Shown: positions 25,184-34,573, numbered from the stretch's first letter. The stretch: 64,000 nucleotides of DNA from DASVTR01 sp036387475 (GCA_036387475.1 DASVTR010000020.1:124001-188000), one strand, 5' to 3'. Notes: a model not told the origin generated them from the sequence alone. Numbers and translations: made by a program.

Positions 25184-25837
25184 ATGAGCATGAGAATGAG
25201 ATTTTATCGAGCAGCTATTGGAGAGATATTGCTGGCAACGGCGCTCTTGAGCGCTGGATGTAGCGGCCACGGCGGCCATAATGCCAACTCTCCGGCGCAG
25301 CAGCCAAGCGGGCAGTCAAACACCAATGCGATGCCATCACAAGGCACACCTGCGCAAGCAACGCCTGCGCAAGTCGCGCCAGTGCAAGCGACGCCCGCGC
25401 CCGTTGGCGGCGCTGTCGATTCATTACCGATTACAGACGCGGATGCTTTCAGAGATCGCTTACTCGAAATCGCCAGAGGCGCGCGGCCCGAATCGCAGGC
25501 AGCGTGGGCCAACGCCGAAGCGATTCGCAACGCCTGGGAGAAGCAGTATCCGAATCTGAAATTCTCTGTTTTCTACTCGATGCCCGCCGACCCGAACACC
25601 GTCTCGGCCAGCGATGCCTTTCTCATCTCCGGCGTGAGCGAAAACTTCGATCAGCTTTACGCGTTTGCCGTTGCCGATACGAAGGGCAAATGCGCGGGCG
25701 GCGTCGCGGTGATTCCCGGCGACAATGCGAATCGCAAAATCTCCGTAGAGAAAGCGCCGACCGTTTTTAAGCCTGTTGACATGTCAAGCGCCAAGACATG
25801 CAGCGGCGACGCCGCGAGCAAAAATTACAAACCCTAG
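25184..25837 (+). CDS. Putative lipoprotein, function unknown
   Basis: A 217-residue lipoprotein: a signal peptide with the lipobox LLSAGCSG (Cys near residue 26), a Gln/Pro/Ala-rich linker with repeated TPAQ/APVQ units to about residue 75, and a globular domain (FRDRLLEIARGARPESQAAW, FDQLYAFAVADTKGKCAGGVAV) with two cysteines that could form a disulphide. I do not recognise the domain. The trigger factor gene starts 11 bp after the stop, so the lipoprotein heads the tig-clpP-clpX transcript. Confidence 0.75.
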   Translation: MSMRMRFYRAAIGEILLATALLSAGCSGHGGHNANSPAQQPSGQSNTNAMPSQGTPAQATPAQVAPVQATPAPVGGAVDSLPITDADAFRDRLLEIARGARPESQAAWANAEAIRNAWEKQYPNLKFSVFYSMPADPNTVSASDAFLISGVSENFDQLYAFAVADTKGKCAGGVAVIPGDNANRKISVEKAPTVFKPVDMSSAKTCSGDAASKNYKP

Positions 25838-25848
25838 AGGAAAAAGTT

Positions 25849-27288
25849 TTGAAGACCGAAATCGTAGACGTTTCTGAGACACGCAAAGAAATTAAGATTG
25901 AGATTGAGGCGGACGCCGTGCGCGCTGCCATGGAGCGCGTTTCGGCGCGCTATGCGAAGCTGGCTAACGTTCCCGGCTTTCGACGCGGAAATGCCCCGCA
26001 GTCTGTGATTCGCACGCGCTTCAAGGATGAGATTCGCAGTGAAGTCCTGCGCGAGTTGGTGCCGGAGGCCATCGATGGCGCGATTACGGAAAACGCGCTC
26101 GATGTCATCGGCGAACCCGAAGTTCATCTGGACAACACAGAAGGCTTGGAGAAGTTGGGCGAGCAGCCAATCTCAGTACACGTGCATGTGGAAGTCTGGC
26201 CGCAGATCAAGCTTGGCGAGTACAGGGGGCTGGAGGCGGCGCGGCGCGTTCGTCCCGTTGCGGACGAGGATGTAGAGCATATGCTCGAAGGCCTGCGCGA
26301 GCAATCAGCCGCGCTTCAGCCGGTCGAAGACCGTCCCTCGCAACTGGGCGACATCGTGACGGTTGATTTCAACGGCAAGTTTGTTAACGAGCCGGAAGCC
26401 GAAGAGATTAATGTTGAAGACGTGGATGTCGCGCTGGGCGGCGAGAATGTGCAACCGGAGTTTACTGAAAATCTGATTGGCGTCAGGCCCGACGATGAAA
26501 AGACGTTTACGGTCAAATACCCTGAGGATTTCACCTCCAAGGGTCTGGCCGGTAAAGAAGTCCTCTACACCGCGCGCGTGACGGCGGTGCGCATCAAGAC
26601 ATTACCTGAACTGGACGACGAGTGGGCCAACAGTCTCGGTGAAGAGTTTAATTCCTTAAGCGCGCTGCGAGAGAGAGTGCGCGAGGATTTGGGCGAGCGA
26701 GCACAGCATGAAGCCAAACGACGATTGACGAGCGAAGTCATGCGCAAGCTCGTGGACGCGCACCCGTTTGAAGTGCCGCAGACTTTCGTTGAACAACAGA
26801 CGAATCAGAATCTTGAGATGGTCGTGCGCGATCTGCGCAATCGCGGTATTGACCCGCGCACGCCGGAGTTGAATTGGGAGGGCGTGCGCGAGTCTTTGAA
26901 GGAGCAATCGGCGCGCGACGTGCGCGGCTCAATCCTGCTGGATCGCATCGCCGAAGCGGAAAAGATAGAGGTCACGGACGAAGAAGTTGCAGCGGAAATT
27001 GCCGAGTACGCACAGGCCACCAGACAAACGCCGGAGCAGGTGCGTGCTGCCTTGACAAAGCAGGGAGGCGAACGTAGCATCGCCGAGAGGTTGCGCAATC
27101 GCAAAGCGCTCGAATTGATTGTTGAAAATGCGCGTGTGACAGACGAAGAATGGCAAGAGGGCGCGTCCGAAGAACTCGAAGCCACCGAGCCATCAACCGA
27201 CGACGGCGAAGAGGCGTTGGGCCAACCAGCGAGCGCCGACGAGAGTGAAGCTAAAGGGCAGTCAGCCTCGACGGAAAGCGAATCTTAG
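25849..27288 (+). CDS. tig: Trigger factor
   Basis: A ribosome-bound peptidyl-prolyl isomerase and chaperone of about 479 residues. The ribosome-binding tail has the conserved VPGFRRGNAPQSVI signature near residue 40. The FKBP domain (GDIVTVDFNGKF to FPEDF-like KYPEDF) lies around residues 160-240, and the C-terminal chaperone arms end in an acidic tail rich in Glu and Ser that is longer than usual. The start is a TTG with AGAGGA 8 nt upstream, better than the ATG at 25798 that lies inside the lipoprotein gene. clpP follows after 120 bp, the classic tig-clpP-clpX order. Confidence 0.96.
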   Translation: MKTEIVDVSETRKEIKIEIEADAVRAAMERVSARYAKLANVPGFRRGNAPQSVIRTRFKDEIRSEVLRELVPEAIDGAITENALDVIGEPEVHLDNTEGLEKLGEQPISVHVHVEVWPQIKLGEYRGLEAARRVRPVADEDVEHMLEGLREQSAALQPVEDRPSQLGDIVTVDFNGKFVNEPEAEEINVEDVDVALGGENVQPEFTENLIGVRPDDEKTFTVKYPEDFTSKGLAGKEVLYTARVTAVRIKTLPELDDEWANSLGEEFNSLSALRERVREDLGERAQHEAKRRLTSEVMRKLVDAHPFEVPQTFVEQQTNQNLEMVVRDLRNRGIDPRTPELNWEGVRESLKEQSARDVRGSILLDRIAEAEKIEVTDEEVAAEIAEYAQATRQTPEQVRAALTKQGGERSIAERLRNRKALELIVENARVTDEEWQEGASEELEATEPSTDDGEEALGQPASADESEAKGQSASTESES

Positions 27289-27408
27289 CTCCGAAGGTTT
27301 GCGGGCCGTCAGCTATCAGATTAGAGGCAGAAGCCGAGGGTTCACTCATCCAGTATTTTTGTCGAACAACGCGCTTCGCCGTGGAGTAATGAAAGGGTTA
27401 AAAGTTCT

Positions 27409-27993
27409 ATGGCTTTAGTTCCAATGGTCGTCGAGCAAACGTCGCGTGGCGAACGCGCCTTCGACATTTACTCGCGCCTTTTGAAAGACAACATCATCTT
27501 TTTAGGCACGCCGATTGACGATCAGATTGCCAATCTCATCGTCGCGCAACTGCTCTTTCTCGAAGCCGAAGACCCGGAGAAAGACATCAACATCTACATC
27601 AATAGCCCCGGCGGATCAATTACTGCCGGAATGGCTATCTACGATACGATGCAGTTTATCCGTCCCGATGTGACGACGATCTGCGTCGGCCAGTGCGCTT
27701 CGATGGGCGCGCTCCTGTTGACGGCGGGAGCAAAGGGCAAACGCTTCGCGCTGCCTAATTCGCGCATCCTCATTCACCAGCCTTCGGGCGGCACGCAGGG
27801 TCAGGCCACGGACATTCGCATCCAGGCCGAAGAGATTATTCGTATGCGCGAGTTGACTTCGCATATTATCGCCAAGCATACGGGCCAGTCTTTTGAAAAT
27901 GTCGAGCGCGATGTCGAGCGCGACCGCATTATGTCCGCCATGCAGGCGAAAGAGTACGGCCTGATTGATGAAGTGATCGCACACAGAGAGTAA
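27409..27993 (+). CDS. clpP: ATP-dependent Clp protease proteolytic subunit
   Basis: A 194-residue ClpP. The catalytic serine is Ser98 in GQCASMGA and the histidine is His123 in RILIHQPSGG; the aspartate lies near residue 172 in the VERDRIMSA helix. MVVEQTSRGERAFDIYSRLL is a typical mature N-terminus with little propeptide. It forms the tetradecameric peptidase chamber that works with ClpX, encoded next. A long heptad hairpin separates the two genes. Confidence 0.97.
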   Translation: MALVPMVVEQTSRGERAFDIYSRLLKDNIIFLGTPIDDQIANLIVAQLLFLEAEDPEKDINIYINSPGGSITAGMAIYDTMQFIRPDVTTICVGQCASMGALLLTAGAKGKRFALPNSRILIHQPSGGTQGQATDIRIQAEEIIRMRELTSHIIAKHTGQSFENVERDVERDRIMSAMQAKEYGLIDEVIAHRE

Positions 27994-27997
27994 ACTC

Positions 27998-28120
27998 GAT
28001 TTTGGATTTTAGATTTTGGATTTTGGATTAATTGCGCTGCGAACCCAGCCCTCTTCCAGAATCCAAGCTCAAGATTGAACGGGTCGCCAATCTAAAATCC
28101 AAAATCTAAAATCCAAAATC
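27998..28120. repeat. Heptad-repeat hairpin (TGGATTT type) between clpP and clpX
   Basis: The left arm at 27998-28029 and the right arm at 28087-28120 are 32-bp complements with one or two mismatches, both made of 7-bp units TGGATTT/TAGATTT. The loop of about 57 bp holds a short AATCCAAGCTC copy. The element starts 4 bp after the clpP stop and ends 13 bp before the clpX ATG, so it fills the intercistronic space and leaves little room for a Shine-Dalgarno sequence. Confidence 0.85.
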
Positions 28121-28133
28121 CCCTGAGACTCTT

Positions 28134-29378
28134 ATGGTACGACGAACCGATGACACGTTGCGCTGTTCGTTCTGCGGCAAATCGCAGAATGAAGTGAAGA
28201 AGCTCATTGCCGGCCCCACCGTCTACATCTGCAATGAGTGTATAGACATCTGCAACGAAATCATTACGGATGACCAGAACGCCGAATCTGTGGCGACACG
28301 ACCGCCGCTGCCCAAGCCAAACGAGATCAAGAGCTTTCTGGACGAATACGTCATCGGACAGGAAGAGACGAAGAAGCGCCTGGCCGTCGCCGTCTACCAG
28401 CATTACAAGCGCATCGAACTCACGCGCCGCCGTTCCGACGTTGAGATTCAAAAATCCAACATCCTCCTGATTGGCCCAACGGGAACGGGCAAGACCCTTT
28501 TGGCCCAGACGCTCGCGCGAATGCTCTCCGTGCCTTTCACGATAGTTGACGCGACGACGCTGACCGAAGCGGGCTACGTCGGCGAAGATGTCGAGAACAT
28601 TATCCTGAAGCTCTTACAGGCCGCCAACGGCGATGTCGAGCGCGCGCAGCAGGGCATCATCTACATTGATGAAGTTGACAAGATTTGTCGCAAGGACGAG
28701 AACCCTTCGATTACGCGCGACGTGTCGGGCGAGGGCGTGCAACAGGCGCTTTTGAAAATCCTGGAAGGCACGGTCGCCAACGTCCCGCCGCAGGGCGGAC
28801 GCAAGCACCCGCATCAGGAATTCTTCCCCGTTGACACGACCAACATTCTCTTCATCTGCGGCGGCGCGTTCGTCGGTCTCGAAAAGGTCGTCGAAAAGCG
28901 GATGCGCAATAAGTCTATGGGCTTTCACGCCGAAGTGAAATCGGGCATGCACCGCCACGCCGAAGCGCTCGCCGCCGTGCAGCCGGAAGACCTCGTGCGC
29001 TACGGCCTGATTCCTGAGTTCGTCGGACGCCTGCCCGTGCTCGGCGTGCTGCATGAGTTGGACGAAGGCGCGCTGATTAAGATTCTGACCGAGCCGAAGA
29101 ACGCGCTCGTCAAGCAGTATCAAAAACGGTTTGACTTCGACAACGTGAAACTCAAATTCACGGACGACGCGCTCAAGTCTGTCGCCCGCCAGGCCGTCGA
29201 GCGCAAGGTGGGCGCGCGCGGTCTGATGATGATTCTCGAAGACCTCCTGCTCGACGCCATGTACACGCTGCCCTCGCAGAAACGCATCAAGGAATTCGTT
29301 ATCACCTCCGAGATGGTCGAACGACGCCGCGCCATTCCCGGCGAAGGCTTGACGGGCGTAGACGGCGCAGCCGCCTGA
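28134..29378 (+). CDS. clpX: ATP-dependent Clp protease ATPase subunit ClpX
   Basis: A 414-residue AAA+ unfoldase. The N-terminal zinc-binding domain has Cys11, Cys14, Cys33 and Cys36 (CSFCGK ... CNECID). Walker A is GPTGTGKT at 114-121; Walker B is IIYIDEVDKI. The pore loop GYVGEDVE and the C-terminal sensor 2 region KVGARGLMMILEDLLLD are present. Full length for the family. It recognises tagged proteins and feeds them to ClpP. Confidence 0.97.
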   Translation: MVRRTDDTLRCSFCGKSQNEVKKLIAGPTVYICNECIDICNEIITDDQNAESVATRPPLPKPNEIKSFLDEYVIGQEETKKRLAVAVYQHYKRIELTRRRSDVEIQKSNILLIGPTGTGKTLLAQTLARMLSVPFTIVDATTLTEAGYVGEDVENIILKLLQAANGDVERAQQGIIYIDEVDKICRKDENPSITRDVSGEGVQQALLKILEGTVANVPPQGGRKHPHQEFFPVDTTNILFICGGAFVGLEKVVEKRMRNKSMGFHAEVKSGMHRHAEALAAVQPEDLVRYGLIPEFVGRLPVLGVLHELDEGALIKILTEPKNALVKQYQKRFDFDNVKLKFTDDALKSVARQAVERKVGARGLMMILEDLLLDAMYTLPSQKRIKEFVITSEMVERRRAIPGEGLTGVDGAAA

Positions 29379-29511
29379 ACCAGCGCCCACAGGCGAGCCT
29401 TGAAGGAGACTGACACCATTCACCGAGCGAGCGCTTTCCAAGCGACACTGCTGCAAGCGCGCACTCGCCAATTACCATCTACCAACTAACCGAAAGGAAT
29501 CTACAGCTTCA

Positions 29512-29898
29512 ATGAAGAATGTTTCTAGGAATCCCCTGCGTAAGTTGGCGGCCCTCGTCGCCATTTGTACGATGTCAATGCTGCTCATCCCCTCGGCTTT
29601 CGCTCAAGGGAAGCAAGACTTCACGCTGCACAATATGACGGGCGTCGCCATCACAGAGCTTTATATTTCCCCGCACAGCACAGACCAGTGGGAGGAAGAT
29701 ATTCTTGGGCAGGACACGCTGCCCAACGGCGAAAGTCTCGACATCACCTTCGACCGCAAGGAGAAGGCGGCCAAGTGGGACTTGAAAATCGTTGACAAAG
29801 ACGGCGACAGCATTGAGTGGGAAAATCTTAACCTGCTTGAAATCTCCGAAGTCACGCTGCATTTCGAAAATGGGCGTGCGTGGGCCGAAGTTAAATAG
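29512..29898 (+). CDS. Secreted small protein, paralogue of 29993
   Basis: A 128-residue exported protein. The signal peptide is MKNVSRNPLRKLAALVAICT with cleavage after SAFAQ. The mature 97-residue domain (GKQDFTLHNMTGVAITELYI, then EEDILGQDTLPNGESLDITF and LEISEVTLHFENG) is mostly beta strands with conserved W and D positions. The same domain forms the C-terminal half of the next gene at roughly 60% identity by eye. I recognise this domain type from unannotated secreted proteins but know no function. AACCGAAAGGAATCT precedes the start. It is one of two genes placed between clpX and lon. Confidence 0.82.
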   Translation: MKNVSRNPLRKLAALVAICTMSMLLIPSAFAQGKQDFTLHNMTGVAITELYISPHSTDQWEEDILGQDTLPNGESLDITFDRKEKAAKWDLKIVDKDGDSIEWENLNLLEISEVTLHFENGRAWAEVK

Positions 29899-29992
29899 CG
29901 CTGGACTGCTAGTTCACAGACAGCACAAACGGGAAAGAGCGCGGGACTTCGCTCGTACACCACTAATCCGCTAAAGGAAGATGAAAAGATAA

Positions 29993-30505
29993 ATGAAAAA
30001 AACAACACTGATTGGCGGCCTTGCCGTCGCGTTACTCGTCGCCGCAGGCTGCTCCTCAACGGGGACAGCTAACAAGACGACAAATACTTCCACAACGACG
30101 ACCACCACGAACACGGCCAACCGGACTACTCCTCCGGCATCGAACACGTCCAACACTACGACGTCTAACACCACGACCTCTAACACGACTTCCAGCAGCG
30201 CTCCGGCGGAGGGTGGTAAACAGGACTTCGCTTTGACCAACGCGACGGGCGTAGAGATTGACGAGCTACATGTCTCCCCGCACGACGTAGACGACTGGCA
30301 GGAAGACATTCTCGGACGCGACACGCTGCCTAATGGTCAGACCGTCAACATCACCTTCAACCCCAAGGAAAAGGCCGCGCTGTGGGACATCAAGATCACA
30401 GACAAGGAAGGCACGAGCATCCAGTGGGAGAGTCTTAACCTGATGGAAATTTCCGAAGTCACGCTGCATTTCGAGAACGGCAAGCCGACGGCGACCGTCA
30501 AGTAG
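29993..30505 (+). CDS. Lipoprotein paralogue with Thr/Asn-rich linker
   Basis: A 170-residue lipoprotein. The lipobox is LLVAAGCSS (Cys20). A linker of about 50 residues made almost only of Thr, Asn and Ser follows, and then the same 97-residue domain as in the upstream gene (GKQDFALTNATGVEIDELHV ... ISEVTLHFENG). One copy is therefore anchored in a membrane and the other soluble. The linker length and low complexity suggest it reaches across the periplasm or cell wall. A strong terminator follows the stop by about 40 bp, so the pair ends the transcript before lon. Confidence 0.82.
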   Translation: MKKTTLIGGLAVALLVAAGCSSTGTANKTTNTSTTTTTTNTANRTTPPASNTSNTTTSNTTTSNTTSSSAPAEGGKQDFALTNATGVEIDELHVSPHDVDDWQEDILGRDTLPNGQTVNITFNPKEKAALWDIKITDKEGTSIQWESLNLMEISEVTLHFENGKPTATVK

Positions 30506-30544
30506 CTGCGGGGCGGCGTCTTTAGCCCTTTAAGCCAGCATTAA

Positions 30545-30582
30545 AGAGCGGCGAGAGTTTCACACTCTCGCCGCTCTCTTGC
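30545..30582 (+). terminator. Intrinsic terminator after lipoprotein gene
   Basis: A 14-bp perfect stem (AGAGCGGCGAGAGT with ACTCTCGCCGCTCT, loop TTCAC) is followed by a pyrimidine-rich TTGCTTTCC. It separates the clp block from lon. Confidence 0.85.
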
Positions 30583-30676
30583 TTTCCCTTCCTTCAAGGG
30601 CCTTCGGCCCGGCATTTACTTTAGCCCAGTAGCGTGCGGGCGGGAAATGTTTTACAATTAAGCCTATCAGGAAACG

Positions 30677-30707
30677 AGGGCGAGCTGCCGCAGAAGCCGC
30701 TCGCCCT
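30677..30707 (+). promoter_or_regulatory. Hairpin in lon leader
   Basis: AGGGCGAGC (30677-30685) pairs with GCTCGCCCT (30699-30707), 48 bp before the lon ATG. It is not the CIRCE heat-shock operator. It could be an upstream terminator or a leader structure. A TTTACAATTAAG stretch just upstream (about 30651) is a possible promoter part. Confidence 0.45.
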
Positions 30708-30754
30708 TACTTCTCTAGCTGTTAAGCGCTGGGGCGAAAGAGTTAAATCGAGTT

Positions 30755-33193
30755 ATGGAAGAATATTCAGATCGCATTCCGTCCGACATCGTGCGTTATC
30801 CGATGGTGCCGATTCGTGACGTGGTTATTTTCCCCTTCACTAAAGTTGCTTTTAAGATCGGGCGCGCCGGAAGCGTGCGCGCTCTCGAAGAGGCGCTCGC
30901 GGGCGACCGCACCATCTTTCTCGCCACGCAGCACGATGCCAGCATAGACGAGCCGACGCCCGAACAGATTTACGGCGTCGGAACTCTGGGACGTATTCTC
31001 CAATCGCAAAAGCAGGAAAACGGCCAGATCAAGGTCGTCGTCGAAGGCCGCGAGCGGGCGACCACCGTGCGCGTCGAGAATAACAACGGCGCGTTTACAG
31101 CGCTCGTGCGCCGCGCTCCAGTCGTGGCTGAGGAGAGCGCGCGGCTTGAGCCTTTCCTCCAAAGAATCAACACTCTCGTCGAACAACACTTGCGGCTCGC
31201 GCCCGATGCTCAAACCGATGCGCTGCAAACCGCGCTCCGTAATCAAGACCCGTCGCATCTGGCCGACGCGCTCGCTTCGCAACTGCGTATCTCTGTCGAA
31301 GATAAGCAGGGACTTCTGGAGATTTTTTCGACGCAGGCACGCCTTCAGCGCTTGATTGAACTGCTCGAAACAGAACTGGAAAAACGCCAACTCGACCGCA
31401 CCATCCAAACGCGCGTCAAGCGACAGATGGAGAAGGCGCAGAAGGAGTATTACCTCAACGAGCAGATCAAGGCGATTCACAAAGAGCTTGGCCGCAAGGA
31501 TGAAAAGGCCGAACTCGAAGAATTGAAGAAGAAGATTGAAGAGGCTGGGATGTCGGAAGAGGCTAAGGAAAAGGCCATGCAGGAATTGCACCGCCTGGAA
31601 GCCATGCCCCCGATGTCCGCCGAAGGGACGGTCTCGCGCACCTACATTGACTGGCTGCTGAGCGTGCCCTGGAAACAAAAATCAAAAGAGATTAAAGACC
31701 TGACGCGCGCCGAAGAGGTCTTGAACGAAGACCACTACGGGCTTGAGAAAATCAAGGAGCGTATTCTCGAATACCTGGCCGTGCGCCAGTTAGTCAAAAA
31801 TCCGAAGGGTTCAATTCTCTGCTTCGTCGGCCCGCCCGGAGTCGGAAAGACATCCTTGGGGAAATCCATCGCACGCGCGACGAATAGAAAGTTTGTCCGC
31901 CTCTCTCTGGGCGGCGTGCGTGACGAGGCTGAGATTCGCGGCCATCGTCGCACCTACATCGGCGCACTTCCCGGCCAGATTATTCAGATGATGAAGAAGG
32001 CCGGAACAGTTAATCCCTTAATCCTGCTCGACGAAGTTGATAAGCTCGGCGCGGATTTCAGGGGCGATCCCAGTTCTGCCCTTTTGGAAGTGCTCGACCC
32101 CGAACAGAACAACACATTTCAGGATCACTACCTGGATGTCGAATACGATCTTTCGCGTGCCTTCTTTATCGCGACGGCGAACGTGCTGCACACGATTCCG
32201 CCGCCGCTTCAAGACCGCCTTGAGATCATACGCCTTTCGGGCTACACGGAGCGCGAGAAGCTGGAAATCGCCAAGCGCCATCTAGTGCCGAAGCAGGCCG
32301 AAGGCAACGGACTCAAGGCCGAGCAGGTAGAATTTACGGACGACGGCCTTTTGGAAATCATTCGCCACTACACGCGCGAGGCTGGCGTGCGCAACATGGA
32401 GCGCGAGATCGGCTCTTGCATGAGGAAGGTGGCCCGCCGGTTTGTGACTGAAAATGCGGGCGAAGATTTCAAGGATGTTGTGACCGAAGAACGTGTGCGC
32501 GAGATGCTTGGGCCAATCCGTTTCCGTCAACAGGGCGTGGCGGCGGAAAGCGAGATTGGTCTGGCTACGGGACTGGCTTGGACGGAAGTCGGCGGCGAAG
32601 TCCTGCAAATCGAGGCGACGCTCGTCAAGGGTCGCGGCGGCGTGACGTTGACGGGCAAGCTCGGCGAAGTAATGCAGGAATCGGCGCAGGCCGCTTTGAC
32701 CTGTATTCGCGCCCGTGCGGAGCGGCTGGGAATGAGTCTGGACTTCATTCGTAAGCGCGACATGCACATACACATTCCCGAAGGCGCGATTCCGAAGGAT
32801 GGCCCATCGGCGGGAATTACGCTGGCGACCGCCATGTCCTCGGCCTTGATGCGCGTCCCCGTTCGCAAGGACGTGGCGATGACGGGCGAGATAACGCTGC
32901 GCGGAAAGGTTCTACCCATCGGCGGCGTCAAAGAGAAACTGCTCGCGGCGCATCGCTTTGGCATCAGTACGCTGATCCTGCCGAAGGACAACGAAAAGGA
33001 TTTAATGGAAATCCCGGAGGAAGTGCGCAGTCTGCTGGATGTCCACTTTGTCGAGACGATTGACGAAGTATTGGCGCTTGCGCTGGAAAACGCTTGCCCG
33101 ACGGATGCCGAACCGACCGACGAGACTAAGACGACGCCGCCGCTCTGGACGACAGAGCCGCCGTCGCAGGGAATACAAACCATCGCCGAATAA
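30755..33193 (+). CDS. lon: ATP-dependent protease Lon
   Basis: An 812-residue Lon protease. The N-terminal substrate-binding LON domain begins YPMVPIRDVVIFPFTKVAF. A coiled segment (EYYLNEQIKAIHKELG) precedes the AAA+ module with Walker A GPPGVGKT at 359-366 and Walker B LILLDEVDK. The protease domain has the Ser685-Lys728 dyad (DGPSAG and GGVKEKL). The C-terminus carries a Thr/Pro-rich extension of about 25 residues beyond the usual end. It degrades misfolded and regulatory proteins in the cytoplasm. It closes the tig-clpP-clpX-lon block but has its own leader after a terminator. Confidence 0.97.
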   Translation: MEEYSDRIPSDIVRYPMVPIRDVVIFPFTKVAFKIGRAGSVRALEEALAGDRTIFLATQHDASIDEPTPEQIYGVGTLGRILQSQKQENGQIKVVVEGRERATTVRVENNNGAFTALVRRAPVVAEESARLEPFLQRINTLVEQHLRLAPDAQTDALQTALRNQDPSHLADALASQLRISVEDKQGLLEIFSTQARLQRLIELLETELEKRQLDRTIQTRVKRQMEKAQKEYYLNEQIKAIHKELGRKDEKAELEELKKKIEEAGMSEEAKEKAMQELHRLEAMPPMSAEGTVSRTYIDWLLSVPWKQKSKEIKDLTRAEEVLNEDHYGLEKIKERILEYLAVRQLVKNPKGSILCFVGPPGVGKTSLGKSIARATNRKFVRLSLGGVRDEAEIRGHRRTYIGALPGQIIQMMKKAGTVNPLILLDEVDKLGADFRGDPSSALLEVLDPEQNNTFQDHYLDVEYDLSRAFFIATANVLHTIPPPLQDRLEIIRLSGYTEREKLEIAKRHLVPKQAEGNGLKAEQVEFTDDGLLEIIRHYTREAGVRNMEREIGSCMRKVARRFVTENAGEDFKDVVTEERVREMLGPIRFRQQGVAAESEIGLATGLAWTEVGGEVLQIEATLVKGRGGVTLTGKLGEVMQESAQAALTCIRARAERLGMSLDFIRKRDMHIHIPEGAIPKDGPSAGITLATAMSSALMRVPVRKDVAMTGEITLRGKVLPIGGVKEKLLAAHRFGISTLILPKDNEKDLMEIPEEVRSLLDVHFVETIDEVLALALENACPTDAEPTDETKTTPPLWTTEPPSQGIQTIAE

Positions 33194-33407
33194 CGCTTGT
33201 TCGCCGCAGGGGCGAGGGGGCACATCCAAGCGGCATGGCCGGACTTGCGTGCTCCCGCCCTGCGGATGTATCTTGAAACCTCGCCTCGCTTTTGTTCGTC
33301 TATACAGTCGGACTCAGCAATCATCAATCTTAACCCAGAACGACGAGCACGTTCGCCGGTTAGCTTTCCGGCTGCGACCAGCGCGTTCAAATCGAATGGA
33401 GATTCCA

Positions 33408-33848
33408 ATGAGCGAAAAACATGAATCCGCCAAGCTGATTCTCAAGCTCTATGACCTGCGGCGCGAAGAAGTGATGAGGAAAGCGCGCTCCTGGTTCATC
33501 GCTGAATTTAATCCGCAGAACTTGCAGGATTTCGTCAACGTGACGGCGAGCGACAAGAGCGCCTATTACCGTATGGTCACGACCTACTGGGACATGGCCT
33601 GCTCGCTGGTCGTCAATGGCGCAATAGACGAGGAGATGTTCTCGGACGCCAACGCAGAGCACGTCGCCGTCTATTCCAAGATCGAGCCTTTCATCACAGA
33701 GATTCGTGCCGCCTACTCGCAAACCTACATGAAACATCTCGAAAAGGTCGTGATGGGTATGCCGAACGCTAAAGAGGTGGTGGCGACGACGCGCGAGCGG
33801 CTCAAGCTGCTCACGACCAACCGTGCCGACGCTGCGAACACTCAGTAA
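33408..33848 (+). CDS. Conserved hypothetical cytoplasmic protein
   Basis: A 146-residue mainly helical protein without signal peptide or membrane segment (SAKLILKLYDLRREEVMRKA, WDMACSLVVNGAIDEEMF). The ATG at 33408 follows GGAGATT at proper spacing; the much longer open frame upstream overlaps lon and has no coding character. I recognise no domain; the composition suggests a soluble helical bundle. A heptad hairpin follows the stop. Confidence 0.68.
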   Translation: MSEKHESAKLILKLYDLRREEVMRKARSWFIAEFNPQNLQDFVNVTASDKSAYYRMVTTYWDMACSLVVNGAIDEEMFSDANAEHVAVYSKIEPFITEIRAAYSQTYMKHLEKVVMGMPNAKEVVATTRERLKLLTTNRADAANTQ

Positions 33849-33853
33849 AGAAG

Positions 33854-33983
33854 TGATTCGGAAAAGCAGAATTCAGAATCCAGCAGTCAGGAGTCAGAAG
33901 GGAAAGAAAATCAGAAGAATGGGGCTTCCGCAGATTATTCCGGCTTCTGGATTCTGACTCCTGACTGCTGCTTTTCCGAATCA
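33854..33983. repeat. Heptad-repeat hairpin (CAGGAGT/CAGCAGT type) before engB
   Basis: The outer arms 33854-33869 and 33968-33983 pair perfectly over 16 bp (TGATTCGGAAAAGCAG). Inside, 7-bp words CAGAATC, CAGCAGT, CAGGAGT and CAGAAGG on the left match TTCTGGA, TTCTGAC and TCCTGAC on the right, shifted by an extra unit. The right arm ends 2 bp before the engB ATG. Confidence 0.82.
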
Positions 33984-33985
33984 TT

Positions 33986-34573
33986 ATGAAAATTACGAGC
34001 GCCGAGTTTATCAAGAGTGCCTTTACGGAGGAGCACTGGCCGACGAACCCTTTGCCGGAGATAGCGTTTCTGGGGCGCTCAAACGTCGGCAAATCGAGCC
34101 TGATAAATTCGCTGTTGGGCGTCAAGGGGCTGGCACGGACTTCTTCGACTCCGGGGCGAACGCAATCGCTCAACTTTTTTCTGATTAATAATCGTTTCCG
34201 TTTCGTTGACCTTCCCGGCTATGGTTACGCGCGCGTTCCCCGAAATGTAAAAGCCGAGTGGGGTGAAATGGCGACGAACTTCCTTGCCAAGCGGCTAGGG
34301 CTTGTGCTATCAATTCAGATCGTAGATTCGCGCCACGAACCCACAACCCAGGATTTGCAACTCAAGGAATGGCTCCAGCACCATGCGAAGCCGCGCGTTG
34401 TAGTTGCCACGAAATCCGATAAGCTCTCTAACAATGAGTTGCGTAAAAACATGGGGCGCGTGCGCCGGGTGATGAACACAGAAAAGGTCATCGCATATTC
34501 GGCCACGACCGGGCAGGGACGCGAAGAGGTTTGGCGCAGTATCGAAACAGCAATCAAAGGTTTTTCCCTTTAG
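33986..34573 (+). CDS. engB: Ribosome biogenesis GTPase EngB/YsxC
   Basis: A 195-residue GTPase of the TrmE-Era-EngA-YihA-Septin-like group required for large ribosomal subunit assembly. G1 GRSNVGKSS at 30-38, G2 threonines in RTSSTPGRTQ, G3 DLPGYGYA, G4 TKSD, G5 SATTGQG. Full length. There is no Shine-Dalgarno sequence: the right arm of a hairpin repeat ends 2 bp before the ATG, so translation initiation may depend on that structure or be leaderless. Confidence 0.96.
   Translation: MKITSAEFIKSAFTEEHWPTNPLPEIAFLGRSNVGKSSLINSLLGVKGLARTSSTPGRTQSLNFFLINNRFRFVDLPGYGYARVPRNVKAEWGEMATNFLAKRLGLVLSIQIVDSRHEPTTQDLQLKEWLQHHAKPRVVVATKSDKLSNNELRKNMGRVRRVMNTEKVIAYSATTGQGREEVWRSIETAIKGFSL

Noticed and set aside
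28614..29471. 285-codon minus-strand frame
   Set aside because: Antisense shadow of clpX.
30677..30707. CIRCE heat-shock operator before lon
   Set aside because: The arms do not match TTAGCACTC-N9-GAGTGCTAA; it is an unrelated GC-rich hairpin.
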